Below, piece after piece: positions 23,691-35,700 of a DNA stretch of 64,000 nt. The notes beneath the pieces are model-generated. The model was not told the DNA's origin. It ran no database searches and saw nothing but the letters and a program-made list of their open reading frames with translations. Made by a program: the position numbers and the translations under genes. This DNA comes from Sarcocystis neurona (Eukaryota; Apicomplexa; Conoidasida; Eucoccidiorida; Sarcocystidae), in NCBI GenBank assembly GCA_000727475.1, contig KL647290.1, positions 4,041,373 to 4,105,372 of the forward strand, given 5' to 3'. Within the stretch, counting starts at the first letter, position 1. The number at the start of each line of letters is the position of its first letter.

Positions 23691-24019
23691 TAATATATTC
23701 ATGTACACTTAGAGAAGTATATATGGAGAAAGAGAGACGTAGAGAACTAAATACGTGCGCAGACATGCACACGCACACAAGTCACTGGCCGGATGTAAAT
23801 ATCTTCGTTTCCACGTGGCCGTCGCTTACGTCTGCGCTCTGTATGAGGACTGCACAACGTTTTTCTCCTGTGTATCTATGTCAGTCTCACTCTGAGCCAT
23901 GATCCGTTCTTTCTTGATATTTGTGGGCTGTTTCTTCTGTCTGTCTCTCTCTGTATATACGTGTATATGCAGGCATACCTGCAGCTCCTTCCCTATACAT
24001 ATATATATATATAAATATG

Positions 24020-24565
24020 TATGTGACTGTATGCCTATCTTTCTCTCTGTTTATACGTGTATACATAGATATTGGTGGATACACTTTTTTGGTGTCTTTG
24101 GGTCGTATCCATCTGTAAACAGATCTTCCTATATACTTAGACGTGTAGCTCTATGTCTCTGCCTCCCTGTCTCTCCGCCTATATGTACTCGTGTAGACAC
24201 AAGTTCTATCGAACTTTGTGTTCCACTGCGTCGTTCCTGTCTGCGTAGGCCTTCCCATATATAGGTGTAGATATGTAACTGTGTATCTGTCTCTGTGTCT
24301 CTGGTTATATATATATACACACAGATAGGTAGATAGAATTTTTTGTACACCTGCGTCGTCTAGGTCTTCCTGCACCTATATATGCAGATATATAGATATA
24401 TAACTGCACACCTATCTCTGCCTCTCTGTTTATATGTATATACGTGTATATATATAGATAGATATAGATATAGATATATAACTGTATATCTATCTCTGCC
24501 CCTCTGTTTATATGTACATATATATGTATATATATATATATGTAGATAAATAGACAGATAGACTT
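24020..24565. repeat. Minisatellite with 80-125 bp period, at least five copies
   Basis: Core AACTGTATATCTATCTCTGC followed by CTCTCTGTTTATATGTA recurs near 24024, 24150, 24274, 24400 and 24478. Copies are spaced by GATA/TATA microsatellites and by a segment resembling TTGCGTCGTATCCAGCTG. Confidence 0.75.
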
Positions 24566-24699
24566 TCTTGCTATCTTTGCGTCGTATCCAGCTGTGCAGG
24601 TTTTCCTACGCACAAAGGCTTCTCATCACTTCTTGTTTCGCCCACTGCCCCTATATATATATATGTATAATATATGTATACGTATATCTGCATGCACGT

Positions 24700-25003
24700 G
24701 TCAGCGGCAGCAGCAGCAACGGAAAGGCGACCAGGAGGAGACGGCGGAGAAGGACGAGAGAGCGGTGGCAGCAGGCGGGGTCGGCAGCTGAACAGCAGCA
24801 GCGGCAGGGATGGGACGGCAGACTCGGGCGCAACAGAAGGACGAGAGAAGCGAAACTGCAGGCCAGACGAACTCAGGGACGAATGCAGCAACAGCAGCTG
24901 CAGCACGAGTGGCCGCAGCAGTAGCAACAAGAGCGGCCGCAGCAGCAACAGCACAGCCGTGTCAATAAACAGAAGAAAAAGATCCCCTTGTGATGACGGG
25001 TGA
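24700..25003 (+). other. CAG-rich block, fragmentary Gln-rich frame
   Basis: Plus strand is CAG-sense. One frame reads Arg/Gln-rich sequence to TAG at 24922-24924, again inside a Gln run (CAGCAG TAG CAACAA), and continues to a TGA near 24990. Resembles the next CAG block in having TAG where CAG is expected. Confidence 0.35.
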
Positions 25004-26248
25004 AGCAGCGTCAGCGGAAAGACGAAAAAGAAGAAGCGGCAGCGGCGAGCCCGCCCTCGAGCGGGCAGCGGCAGGAGCAGCAGCGCAGCTGTTCGAAGAG
25101 GAGACGGCGACAGCAGTAGGAGGAGGGCGCAGCAGCAGCTAAGAGAAGGGCAGCGCATGCAAGAAGAGGAAAAGGAGCAGTCGCTAGCAGCGCACGTCCA
25201 CAGTGTCGTCGCGTCGGGGACAAGCCGCTGCTGCTGGTGCTGCATTTCTCCTGGGAAGCAGCCTTCGGCGGCAGCGTTTGCAAAAGAAGCAGCACAGCAG
25301 CGGGCGAGACGGCAGGAGCAGCAGCAGTGGTAGGAGCCGCAGCAGCAGTAGGGCACGGGAAGCATCGTAGAAATTGTACCAGCAGGAGAAGCGGAAGAAG
25401 AAGCTGCTGCAGCGGCAGCACTGACAAAAACAACGGCTGCGCCTTGCAGGAGCAAGGGCAGAAGGCACACCCAAAGAAGCAGCAGCACCGGTGGAGAAAC
25501 AGCGGCAGGAGCAGGAGCGACAGCAGCAGCAGAGAAGAAAAGAGCAGGGGAGAAAGAAACAGACAGACGCGGCAACAGCAGAAGCAACAGCAACGGTCGA
25601 GAGAGCAGCGGCAGTAGCAGCAGAGAGGAGGAGAACAGGAGAAGAAGCACGGGTGGTATGAGCAGCACGAAGGGCAGCAGACGCGAACGAGGAGAAAAGG
25701 AGGAAGAAGCAGCAGCAGCAGGATTTACTAAACAGCATCACAGCCCTGCCAAGAGCGGCAGCCTGCCTTTTCCCACGGCAGCAGCAGAAACAGCAGCAGC
25801 AGTCGCTTATGGATGCGCCGCAGCAGCAGAGGCAGGAACAGCAGCAAGACGCGAGGGTGCAGGAGGAAGGGTCAGGCAGCAGCACAGAGCTGCGCTTTTC
25901 TTTCTCCTCTTCCGGAGAAGAACTGCAGGCCACGCAGGAGAAGGAGGAGCAGCAGCAGCAGCAGAGACGCGTCAAGCAGCTGTCCTGTGCCCTTCCTCTC
26001 TAGCAGAAGTGCTCCACGCCGCACGCAGCAGCAGCAGCAACGCGGCAGAGGCGTTCTTCCCTCCGCTGTCCTCCCCACGACCGCACATGCATATATATAC
26101 TTCTGTACTGCACCTCGCGGGTCTACATATCCATGTGAATGCCGAGGAAAAGAGAGACAGAGGGAGAAAGACAGAGAGGCAGAGAGCGAGAGAAGCAGGG
26201 CCGCCTCTCTCTCTCTCTCTATATATATATATATCTGTGTGTGAATAA
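25004..26248 (+). pseudogene. CAG-rich open frame interrupted by two TAG codons
   Basis: From 25004 one plus-strand frame is open to 26248 except for TAG at 25331-25333 and 25349-25351, both in a Gln-rich segment (QQQW-TAG-EPQQQ-TAG-GTGS). Translation is Gln, Ala, Ser, Arg and Glu-rich with runs of AAAA and SSSS, as in the confirmed genes. The last part (about 26085 on) enters a TA/GA microsatellite and is unlikely to be coding. The strand agrees with the CAG-is-sense rule; long Leu/Cys-rich minus frames over the same block are taken as antisense. It may be a decayed gene, an exon pair with a small intron over the TAGs, or a recoded Gln-rich protein. No domain seen. Confidence 0.35.
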
Positions 26249-26791
26249 CCTTCCTGCGTATAGACTTGTCGGCACGCAGACGCTGCTTCTACATTTATTT
26301 GTACAGAGGAAACTATTCAGGTGTGTCTCTACGTAGAAGACGTGCGCTGTGCTGTTTGCCTGGGTTCTGCTACGTTAATACTGCCCAGGGAGACCAGTCT
26401 CCTGTCTCCGTTTCCATCCCTTTTCTCCCCACGTCGTTCTGCCCTTCTTCTTCTCTCCGTCCCCGTCCTCCTTTTCCCCTCTTTTCTCTCGCTGTCGCTC
26501 TGTCTCTGCTTGCGGACCCGTTTGTCTCGTCTGTCTGTTGGTCCTGTCTCTTCGTCTTCTCTCGGTATTTGTTCCTGCCTGCCGTATTTGGGGGGGGCGG
26601 GATTCGTTACCGTCTCTGTGTAGCTGTTGCTTCGGTTTTTCTTCTTTGCGTCTCGCTGCCTGCTGTCTCTTCTCTTCCAGGTTTGCCCCTTCGCGTCCCA
26701 TCCCTGCCTCCCTACCTCCTCGTGGGTTACTCCCCTTTCCCGTCCTTAGCCCTTCCCCGATTTCTTCTCTCCTCTCTCCATCTTCGCTCTA
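26249..26791 (+). promoter_or_regulatory. Pyrimidine-rich leader of the auxilin-like gene
   Basis: The 540 bases before ATG 26792 are strongly CT-rich on the sense strand and contain no CAG block. This is the likely 5' UTR and promoter-proximal region; no TATA box or transcription start can be fixed by eye. Confidence 0.45.
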
Positions 26792-29700
26792 ATGGATTTA
26801 AAAGGCTGGGCTTCTAACCTCGCGTCGTGTGGGCAGCGGCTCGCACGCGAGGGCCTCACGTATGTGAACCAGCAGATTGTTGAGAAGCAGCAGTTGCATG
26901 GGATTGGCTTCCCTTCTCTCTCTTCTTCTCCTCCTTCGTCTTCTGCTGTGAAGAGAAAGCAGCAGCAGCGGCAACCTACAGACGTCGGACTCGACCAGGA
27001 GGACAGCGAGGAAGAGGAGGAGGAGGAAGAGGAGCTGCAGGAGGAGGAAGAGGAGGAGCCTGGAGATGAGGCAGCAGCCCAGGGTGCAGCAGGCCGGACA
27101 CACGCACCAGCAGGACGGAAGCAGCATGTTGCCGCTTCTTCTCGAAATGCGGCTGCCGTTCAAAGTCTTCCTGCTGTCGTGCATTCTTCTTCGCTTGTGT
27201 TCTATTTGTTGCAGCAAGAGCTCGCGCCTCCGCCTTTCGCTCAGCTGCTCCCGGTGCCGCTTCTGCACCAGCAGTATGATCGTCCTGCAGAGGGAGGAGG
27301 AGCAGCAGCAGCAACCACACGCCCCACCCTCCCGTCCGCAGCAGCGGCAGCAGAGCTGTTTTTTCCTGCGCGACCACCGGCCTGGGGCTCTGCTGCTCCT
27401 GCGGCCATGGAAAGGCGGTGTCCTGCAGCGCTTGCCTCGGCTGCTACTTTCTCTGCTCCTTTTTTTCCTCCCTGCGCGGCAGTAGCGAGAGCAGAGTCTC
27501 CCCTGCTGCAGTGGAATGCTTTTCTGCTGCCTGCCGGCGTGCCCTGCGACCGCGTCACTATTCAGCTCTTTCAGAGGCTCTTTCCTCACCGGGGCTCCTT
27601 CGTTTTTCGGTTCAAAGTTTCATGTGCAGCAGCTCCAGCGGGCCACGTCTGGCAGGACTGCAGCTTTGCTGCGGCAGAGGACGCAGCGGAAGATGCTGCA
27701 GCAGCTGCAGGTCCTGTCTTCTTGCCGTGCTGTGGGGGCAAACTGATTTGTAAAGCCCTGCAGCTGCCGGCGGGCGTCAGGCCGAGGAGACTCGCTCCGC
27801 ACTGCAGAGCTGCTATTGCTGCTGCTGCTCGGGCAGAGGCGGCTGCTGCTGCTGCTACGAGCGAGGGCAGACACCCCACCGCAGCACCTACCGCAGCAGC
27901 GCGCGAAGGAAAAAGAGAAGGAGGAGAAAGAGGAGAAGGAGAAGGGAGAGGAAGCAAACCTTTACTGAGGAAGGCAACAGAGAGCAGTTTTTTGCGCGGC
28001 GGCGGGGCTGCTGCCGCTGCCTGTGGGGCCGCTGTTGCTGCTGCTGGGCACGCAGCGGCAACGCTGCCGCAGCTCTTCGGAAGAAGAAGCAACACCAGGA
28101 GACAGCAACATCTGCCAGAGGAGGCTGAAGCAGAAAACGCCGCTGACGCGTTAGACACAGGAAGCGAGACGTGGTCCTCTCCCCCGCCGTCGAGGCCGCA
28201 GTCGAAAGGCAACACTCGGGAGGAGCATGGCACAGAAGAAGAAGACGCTGCGTCTGGCGTCTTCTCAGTGACTGACAGCAGAAGAGCTGCACGGGCGAAG
28301 AAAGCTGCGTCCCTTCCTGGGGCACCTGAACGACGTGGGGCTGCTGCAGCTGCTTGTCGGCACGCTGCTGCTACTGCTCCTCCTCCTCCTCCTTTCTCCA
28401 CGAGGAGCGAGGCGGCTGCTGCTGGCTGCCGATCTGCTGCCGGTTCTGCGGCTTCTTCTTTGCTCTTCCACGAAGAGACGTCTGCTGCTGCCGTTGGTGC
28501 TTCTCCCTCTTCTTTGCTTTTGGACGATAAACGCTTCCCTCCTGCTGCTGCTGCTGTAGCTGCATCCGCCTGGCCAGACATGCTGGGAGACGGTGCTGCC
28601 GCAGAGGCCCGGGGCCAGCCCAGCTGCAACAGCAGCGGCCAGTCCTCCGCCGCAACCAAAGCAGCAGCAGCGGACGACGACGATTTGTTTCTCATTGGCG
28701 GAAAGGAGAAGCAGGTCAACGTCCAAGAGGCGGGCGGCCGAGTGAGGGGGGGGGCTGCAGAACGCGGGCCCCCACGGCAGCAGGTGAAAGGGTGCGGAGG
28801 AGGCAAAGAAGGGGAACAAGACAAAGAACGGGGAGGTGGAGAAGAAGAGAGAAGCAGAAGAAACGGTGGAAGAACATTTGACATGTTTGCGGAAGAAGCC
28901 AGGGGCAATGCCGCAGAACCGCTAGATCGAGAAAAGCTGGCTGCGGGGCGCAGAGCGCGAACGGAGCAACGCGTGCAAGAAAAACTGCAAGAGACTCAAG
29001 GTGTGTGCTGCGACCCAGTACACCGGCGGAGACGCAAATCTATTTACACGTGCACCAGATACATACATATATGTATATGTAACTACCAATCTATTTTGTG
29101 TGCGTGCACATTCACATGTATATTTTCCGTGTCCACCTCTATTTTCTTGTGTCTGTGTTGGTATATAAAGATGTTTATATATACATATATATATAGACAA
29201 GGACCTGTGTGTGTAGAGAGGGCGTCTCTGCGTCTGTGTTTGTGCGTATGTATGTGTGGGAAAACACTTGCATGTGGTGTTCATAGATATGGAGCTGCGT
29301 ATATCTACAGATGCATTTTTGGGTGTCTGTGCCAAAAATCCATCACGGCAATTTATATAACTTCCGCGGTCGCTGATCAAATTATTGTCTGCCGATGGGC
29401 TCTTCTTGCAATAGCTGCTGCGTGGTTGCGCACGTATGTCTCTTTCTCTCTCGAGGAAGGGCCGCGCGGCGACGAGAAATCCACCAAGCCGTGCTGGAAG
29501 AAGGGGGTGGTGTGGGTGGGCGCAGCGCGGGCAGATGTGCGGTGTACGTACACCCCGCGGAGAGAGCTCTGCAGGAGGCTGCGATGATGGGATGGAAACG
29601 TGTCCCTAGATTTGTGGCAGGTTGCTGTGGATGTCTGTACAACAACATGTGGAAGTGACCAGCAGTAGACTGCGGCAGGCCTGTGTGTGTGGGGTGGCCG

Positions 29701-32700
29701 TCGGTGAGTTCAGTGAGAGAGAAAATCGAGCGGGCGGTGTTGTGTGGGATGTACGTACACTGGGAGAACAGTAGCGGGAGACCACATGCGCCCACTTTTT
29801 TCGAAGACGAGACTGTGGGGTGTTGGACGTACAGCGGCTGAGACAGAGAAACACGGAGAGACAGGTGGAAGGGGACACAGCCAGAGAAGGAGCTTTGCAG
29901 CAAACTGCCGTTCACAGATAGAGCGACAGGCGGGTGGCACTTCAACAAACACGGAAAAGAGCAGCAGAAAAACGCATTGGCGTCTGTGTGATCCGACGCG
30001 TTCGGAATTCTCAACCTTGTAGACTTGTGGGGTGTCTGTACACTTGATTGCGGGCGCGCTGTGAAGAGCTGCTAGCTGTGGCGTGTCTACACAGTCGAGG
30101 AAGGAAGCTGAGAAAAGCTGCTGTGGGGTGTACGTACACCTCGAATATGTACGTGAGACGCGGCGCCTGTGCGTTTCTCTGTGCGTACGCGTGGGCGATA
30201 CAACTTTTTTCGCATGTTTACATATATAAGCCTTGACTATACATGTAGGTGTTTCTAAATGTATACATTGTTTGTGTGTATGCGTGAAGGGTATACACAC
30301 ATATATATACACGTATGGGGAAAATTTTAGACGTAGAGTTTTAGGCGTGCGTATGTACGTCGGTTGCAGACCACCTGGCACTTGTTTTCTCTGTTGCAGA
30401 GTGGAGGCAGACGGAGCTCGCGAGACGACAGGACTTTCTCAAGATACCCGGTGAGGCACGTTTTTTCACATTACAAAAGGCTGTTTTTCACATATATGTA
30501 CATATACATCTATTCATTCGTAAGCGTGTACTGGGCTGCGTCAGAGGGGCTCTGCTCAATACAAATACGTATTTGTTTATTCGGATGCGTCAGAGGCACT
30601 GCTTAATATATGTGTATATATATATAAAATATATATTTATTCTTACGCATAAACTAGAGTGCGTCAAAGGCATTGCTGAATACATATATATATATCTTTA
30701 TTCGTACGCATATATTGGGGTGCGTCAGAGGCACTGCTTAATATACATGCATATATCTATATATATATATTCGTACACATCTATTGGGGTGCGTCAGAGG
30801 CACTAAGTAATATATATATATGTATATATTTACTTGTATGCATATAGTAGGATGCGTCAGAGACACTGATTGATGTTGAATATACAGGGATGTGTGCGTC
30901 TGCAGGTGCAGCTATATTCGTGTCGCACGTGTGTATGTATGTGCCTTCGTGCGCAACGTCTGCCACATTATTTGAACCTTGATGCGGAGAGTAGTGCAAC
31001 TGGCAAGTGCGTAACTTTTTCTCATATATTTGTGTACACATATGTGTGTGTTTGTCTCCGAGTCGTAGACGTCAGTATTTCCTCAATTTCTTTTGCACAC
31101 GGACGTATGCGTGTGGGTTACTGTGCGAAGTGTTCGCTGCGGTGCTGTTGCTGCATGAGTGCAAGAGAACGTAAGTTGCGTCTGCTGCTGTCGAAACAAG
31201 CGTGACTGGGTTCCTGCAGTTCTCGTGTATCTCTCCCTATACATATATATACATATATATGTAGATGCGTCTCCCGACGTAAACCTCTCTCCGGCGTGTA
31301 CGTATGCGTCTATACATACGTGTATCCACATACATATATATATATATATATATATGTATATATGCTAGTCTTGGGGGGGAGGCTGGATTTGCATCGGTGC
31401 CTCGTCCACAAAAAAGGTGCCACGGGTGTGCGTGCGTATGTTTGTTGCTTCTTTCCTATAGCTGTGTTTCTCGGCGTGTGTGTGCTCGGATGGGTGTACA
31501 TGCGTATGTTTACAGCGGAGTGAACGTGGCCACACCTGTGTAGACGTATGTGCACGCATGTGCCTCTGCATATCCGGACGTCGAGACGAAGCCACACTGC
31601 GTGTACACACATATATATCTATGGATATACATATATATGTATATATATATATGCACACATACATATGTACTTATATACACATATAAACACACATATGTAT
31701 GTACATACAAACATACATGCACGCATATATACTCAGATACACAGATACACAGACACACACGCACACGTACGTACACATACACACCCCGAGACGCACACAT
31801 ACATAGAGCTCCACACCCAAATCCACGTATACACATACATACACACACGTCCACGTACATACACAGTGACAGACACACCCGCCCACACACACACACACGT
31901 AGATACGCAGATACATACACACACGTCCACAAACATACATCCACGTACATACACAGACACGGACAGACACCTCCACACCTACACACACGCACACACATAT
32001 ACATACATACGTTGCTACATACATACACACACATACACGTATATACACACACTCAGACATACTCATATACATATATATATATATATAACATACACACATG
32101 CATACGTAGATAACATACATACATACGTACATGCGTACAGACGTACATACTAATACATACATACATGCATACATACATACACATACACATACGTGCGTAC
32201 GTATACATACATACACATACATACATTACATACATACATACATATACATACATACATATACATATACATGCATACACACACATACATACACACACAAACA
32301 TGCGCACACATGCATACACACGTACACACACATAGATATACACCAGTATAGATACACACATATACACACACGTGTATACACAGGCACACACACAGGCACA
32401 CAGTTACCGGGGTTGGTGTTCTTGGAGAATTTACGACCGCGCGTTAGGGACCCGTGGAAGTCATCGCAGTGCCGTGCTGGCGCGTGCGCTTGCCTGCGCA
32501 TGTCTGTGTGATGGGGCGGACGGGCGTACAGATGAGGTGCGGCAGCAGCTCGCGAAGTGGGCGAAGGGCAACGACGGCTGCTACAAGGATATTCGGACGC
32601 TTCTCTGCAGCGTACACGAAGTATGTAATTATCGCCGGTTGTCTGCAGAGGCGACTGGCTAGACGTATATCCGGACTTGGTGACTCTCGTTCGTATGTAT

Positions 32701-35700
32701 AGAGACGCACGTTTCTGCTCTCCACAGACAGACAGACAGGGCGAATAAAAGCACCACCGCACTGAGCAGAGGCCTGTAGGGAGTTGTCTGCGCCAAGTTC
32801 GCCGCTCTTTTCCCTTTTTGTGCACAGAAGCACAGAATTTTTCAGGTAGGTTTTCAGACGGCAGATGGGAGGTGCAGAGATGATTAGCGACACGTAGACC
32901 TTTGTACACTTCTCTCGTTTGTACGTGTAGATATGTTCCGCGTGGATCGATCGCAACGTCCTCCACAAAACATAGCAAGATTGACGTATACGTATATATA
33001 TGAATGTGCGTAAATATGTAGATACACATACATATATATATATACATACATATATATATATACATATATATATATACATATATATATACATGTATATGTA
33101 CATATATATGTAGATAGATAGATAGACAGGCTGATCTAGACGTGCTTATAGATATGTAGACGTGGATAGAGTGGGTAGATAAACATACATATACATATAT
33201 ATATGTATATAGAGAGAGAAAGAGATATACGAATCTACATATTGATCTTCATATATGTGGATACACACATATATCTAAGTTGCGCAGCTGCAGCAGCGTC
33301 TCATCTCTGCTGTCTGCGGGAGTGTTGCCCTGGAGATATGTGCGTGTGTGTGTGTATGTTTGTATATATATACTTATGCAAACCTACGTACCTGTAGAGC
33401 TTTTGAACGTACACGTGTATACACGTATGTGTGCTACAGATAGATACATACGTGTCTTTTCGAAGAACACAGCGAGAGACATGTACACTCCACAGTAGAC
33501 CCCCGCGTCGCCGAACAGGTAGAGAAGTATCTGCGTGCTCTGTGCTGTGATCGACGTGACGCCCAGGCCGCTGCACCACAGCGTCCTTATATGTGTCCCC
33601 TCCTAAGACGCGTGTGCATATATAAGTAATGTGTCTGCATCGCATTTGGAAGCATGCGTATATCGCCTTTCTTTGTATATCCTGTATCTGTGTGGGAAAT
33701 TGTGATCAGCTGTGATGATGCCTGAAGCTCACGCTGTCTCAGGACACGCGCCGCGCGCGCGCGCTAGCGCAGCTGCTGTCTTTCTCTCTTTTTCTGTTCG
33801 CCGCTGCCTGTCCGTCGGGCGCTTTCTCTCCGTGTCCTTTCCTCATACTTTTCTGTGTGTGTCTCTCCGTCTCGGGCCACCACATGTATCCCCTGCATGA
33901 GTAGAATTCTAGTCCCTTCTCTCTGTCTCTCTCTCTGGCGACACGGGCGCGCAGAAGTGATGGTCGATTCACACTGCACGCAGACAAAGGCGGAGACGAC
34001 CTGCGCGTGGGGGGGCGACTTCTTAGTGAAAGTGGGGAAGAAGACTCGGTGGGAAAGGAAGAAGAAACTCGTCCCTGAACAAGCGAGAGAAGGGAAGTTG
34101 CTGTGCAGGAGCGTCGTGAAGCGAAGACATCTGACGCATGCACCGAAGAAACGCTGCAATACGACGACGACGCTCTGTCGGCACGTAGGGGGAGAAGACT
34201 TGTCTATATAAAGTTGCAACGTAGAGAAGCCCGTCTTTAAAAGGTTGCAGTGTTCTAGGGAGACGACTCGGGCTGTGGAAAGACACAGCTATTACAAGGG
34301 AAAGACTTGCATCAAGAAAGGGACACAGATGTCTTCTAACGTGAAGGTCTGCATCTGTAGAGTCGCGTGCAGCTATTATTACGAGATAGAGAGATCCGCG
34401 GCGCATTTGGGCAGATCGAAATCTTCTTTCATGCTGCGGGAGGGTTCAGCACCTGTCGGAAGAGCCGTGTTTCTGTTTTCTCTGCCGCGAAAATCTCTTC
34501 TCTGGCCCCCGTCTGCGTGCGTACATGCAGAGGAAGACGAGACGCAGAGGGAGGGACGTAGAAAACGCACACACGCAGATACAAAGACTTGCCGAAAGAA
34601 GCTTGGGGCTGTGTATATGTGCGGGTGGGTGACACGTGCATAGGCTATACCTCGGCGGCGCGGGGAGACGTGGAGAAAGCGTGTGCGCCACGTGGATCAC
34701 GTGTGTACGTGCTTGTCTTGGGGCAAGGATGCCTCGAAACACGTGGCTCTCTGCATGTTCTTGCGAACGTGTGGGGAGAAACAGGCTTTTTAACGAGTCA
34801 CTCGACCTTTTTAGCGTTGGCTTACTGACTGTCTCGAAGGCGAGGATCGTTCAGACGATTTAAAGGAAGAATGGAGAAGTGTGTATCCTGTAGATGTGGA
34901 AAGAAATGACGTAGGCGTGCAGCTTGCTCTGCACCACCTGCTGCTGTGTGTGTGTCTCTTTTCCTGCTGCTGCTGCTGCCTCTCCTCCTCCTGCTCTCTT
35001 TCTGTGAGATCTCCCGGCCTGTGGCTGCGTCTCGTCTTTTTTTGATTTCGCTCATACGCGTGGCCCTTCCCAGTTTAAGACGGGTCTATATATGCATGCG
35101 CGCGTGGCTTCGTTTGTCGTGGACGAAATAGAGAGAGAGACACAAGAAGTATACTTCTGTGTGTATGTGAGTTTTGCTGAAGTCAGTTGAAGACGGCGCC
35201 ACGCGCCGCTAACGAAATGTGTCTCTCTCTATAGACTACTACGTGTACACTTCATCTGCGGGCCTATTCATATCCACGTATCTGTCTGTAGACCTTTTCT
35301 CTACATTCGTACAGATCCACACGTATGCGGGCGGCCGTGAGAAACACACGGGTGAGGCCGGGTGTGTCAATATCTGTGTGGGGAAGTGTGTAAATCTTCT
35401 GTGTGCGTACCTGTGCGTGTATGTAGCAACATGTGTATCTCTATGTGTGTGTGTGTGGAGTAGATGCTTCCTTTCCTCTCTCTCTCTCTGTATGCATATA
35501 AGTAAAACATGGAGACACTACGAGACATATATATATATACATATGTATATGTGTATGTAGCTGCCTCTATGCGCTTCTCTGAGTGTGTGTGTATATATAT
35601 ACGTGCCTAGATATATATATATATAATATGTGCGTGGTGTTGATGCTTGTGCGACTGCCACCTTTGCATAACATTCGTGTATTTCGTCCTTTGTATTCTA

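Larger units (their letters stand above)
20990..24020. other. Unresolved region with competing short frames
   Basis: Protein-like frames occur on minus at about 21600-21890 (includes GAYNSPLRSGMLGRLFTKMC), 22018-22344 (Arg/Lys-rich) and 22694-23023 (Glu/Arg/Lys-rich), and on plus at 21121-21309 and from 22615 after a TTTCTTCTCTTAG acceptor. The two strands conflict over 22600-23000, where plus is pyrimidine-rich. I found no chain of exons with agreeing phases, so no gene is called. Confidence 0.3.

Noticed and set aside
24571..25975. Minus-strand frames of 365 and 263 codons
   Set aside because: Almost entirely Leu, Cys, Ser and Phe from CTG/TGC reading; the opposite strand has the composition seen in the confirmed genes.
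27586..28908. 440-codon minus-strand frame
   Set aside because: Antisense to exon 1 of the auxilin-like gene, whose plus-strand frame leads in phase into the J domain.
31510..33100. Many overlapping frames of 80-280 codons on both strands
   Set aside because: Produced by CA/TA/TACA repeats; open in several frames at once with periodic peptides, and located in an intron.
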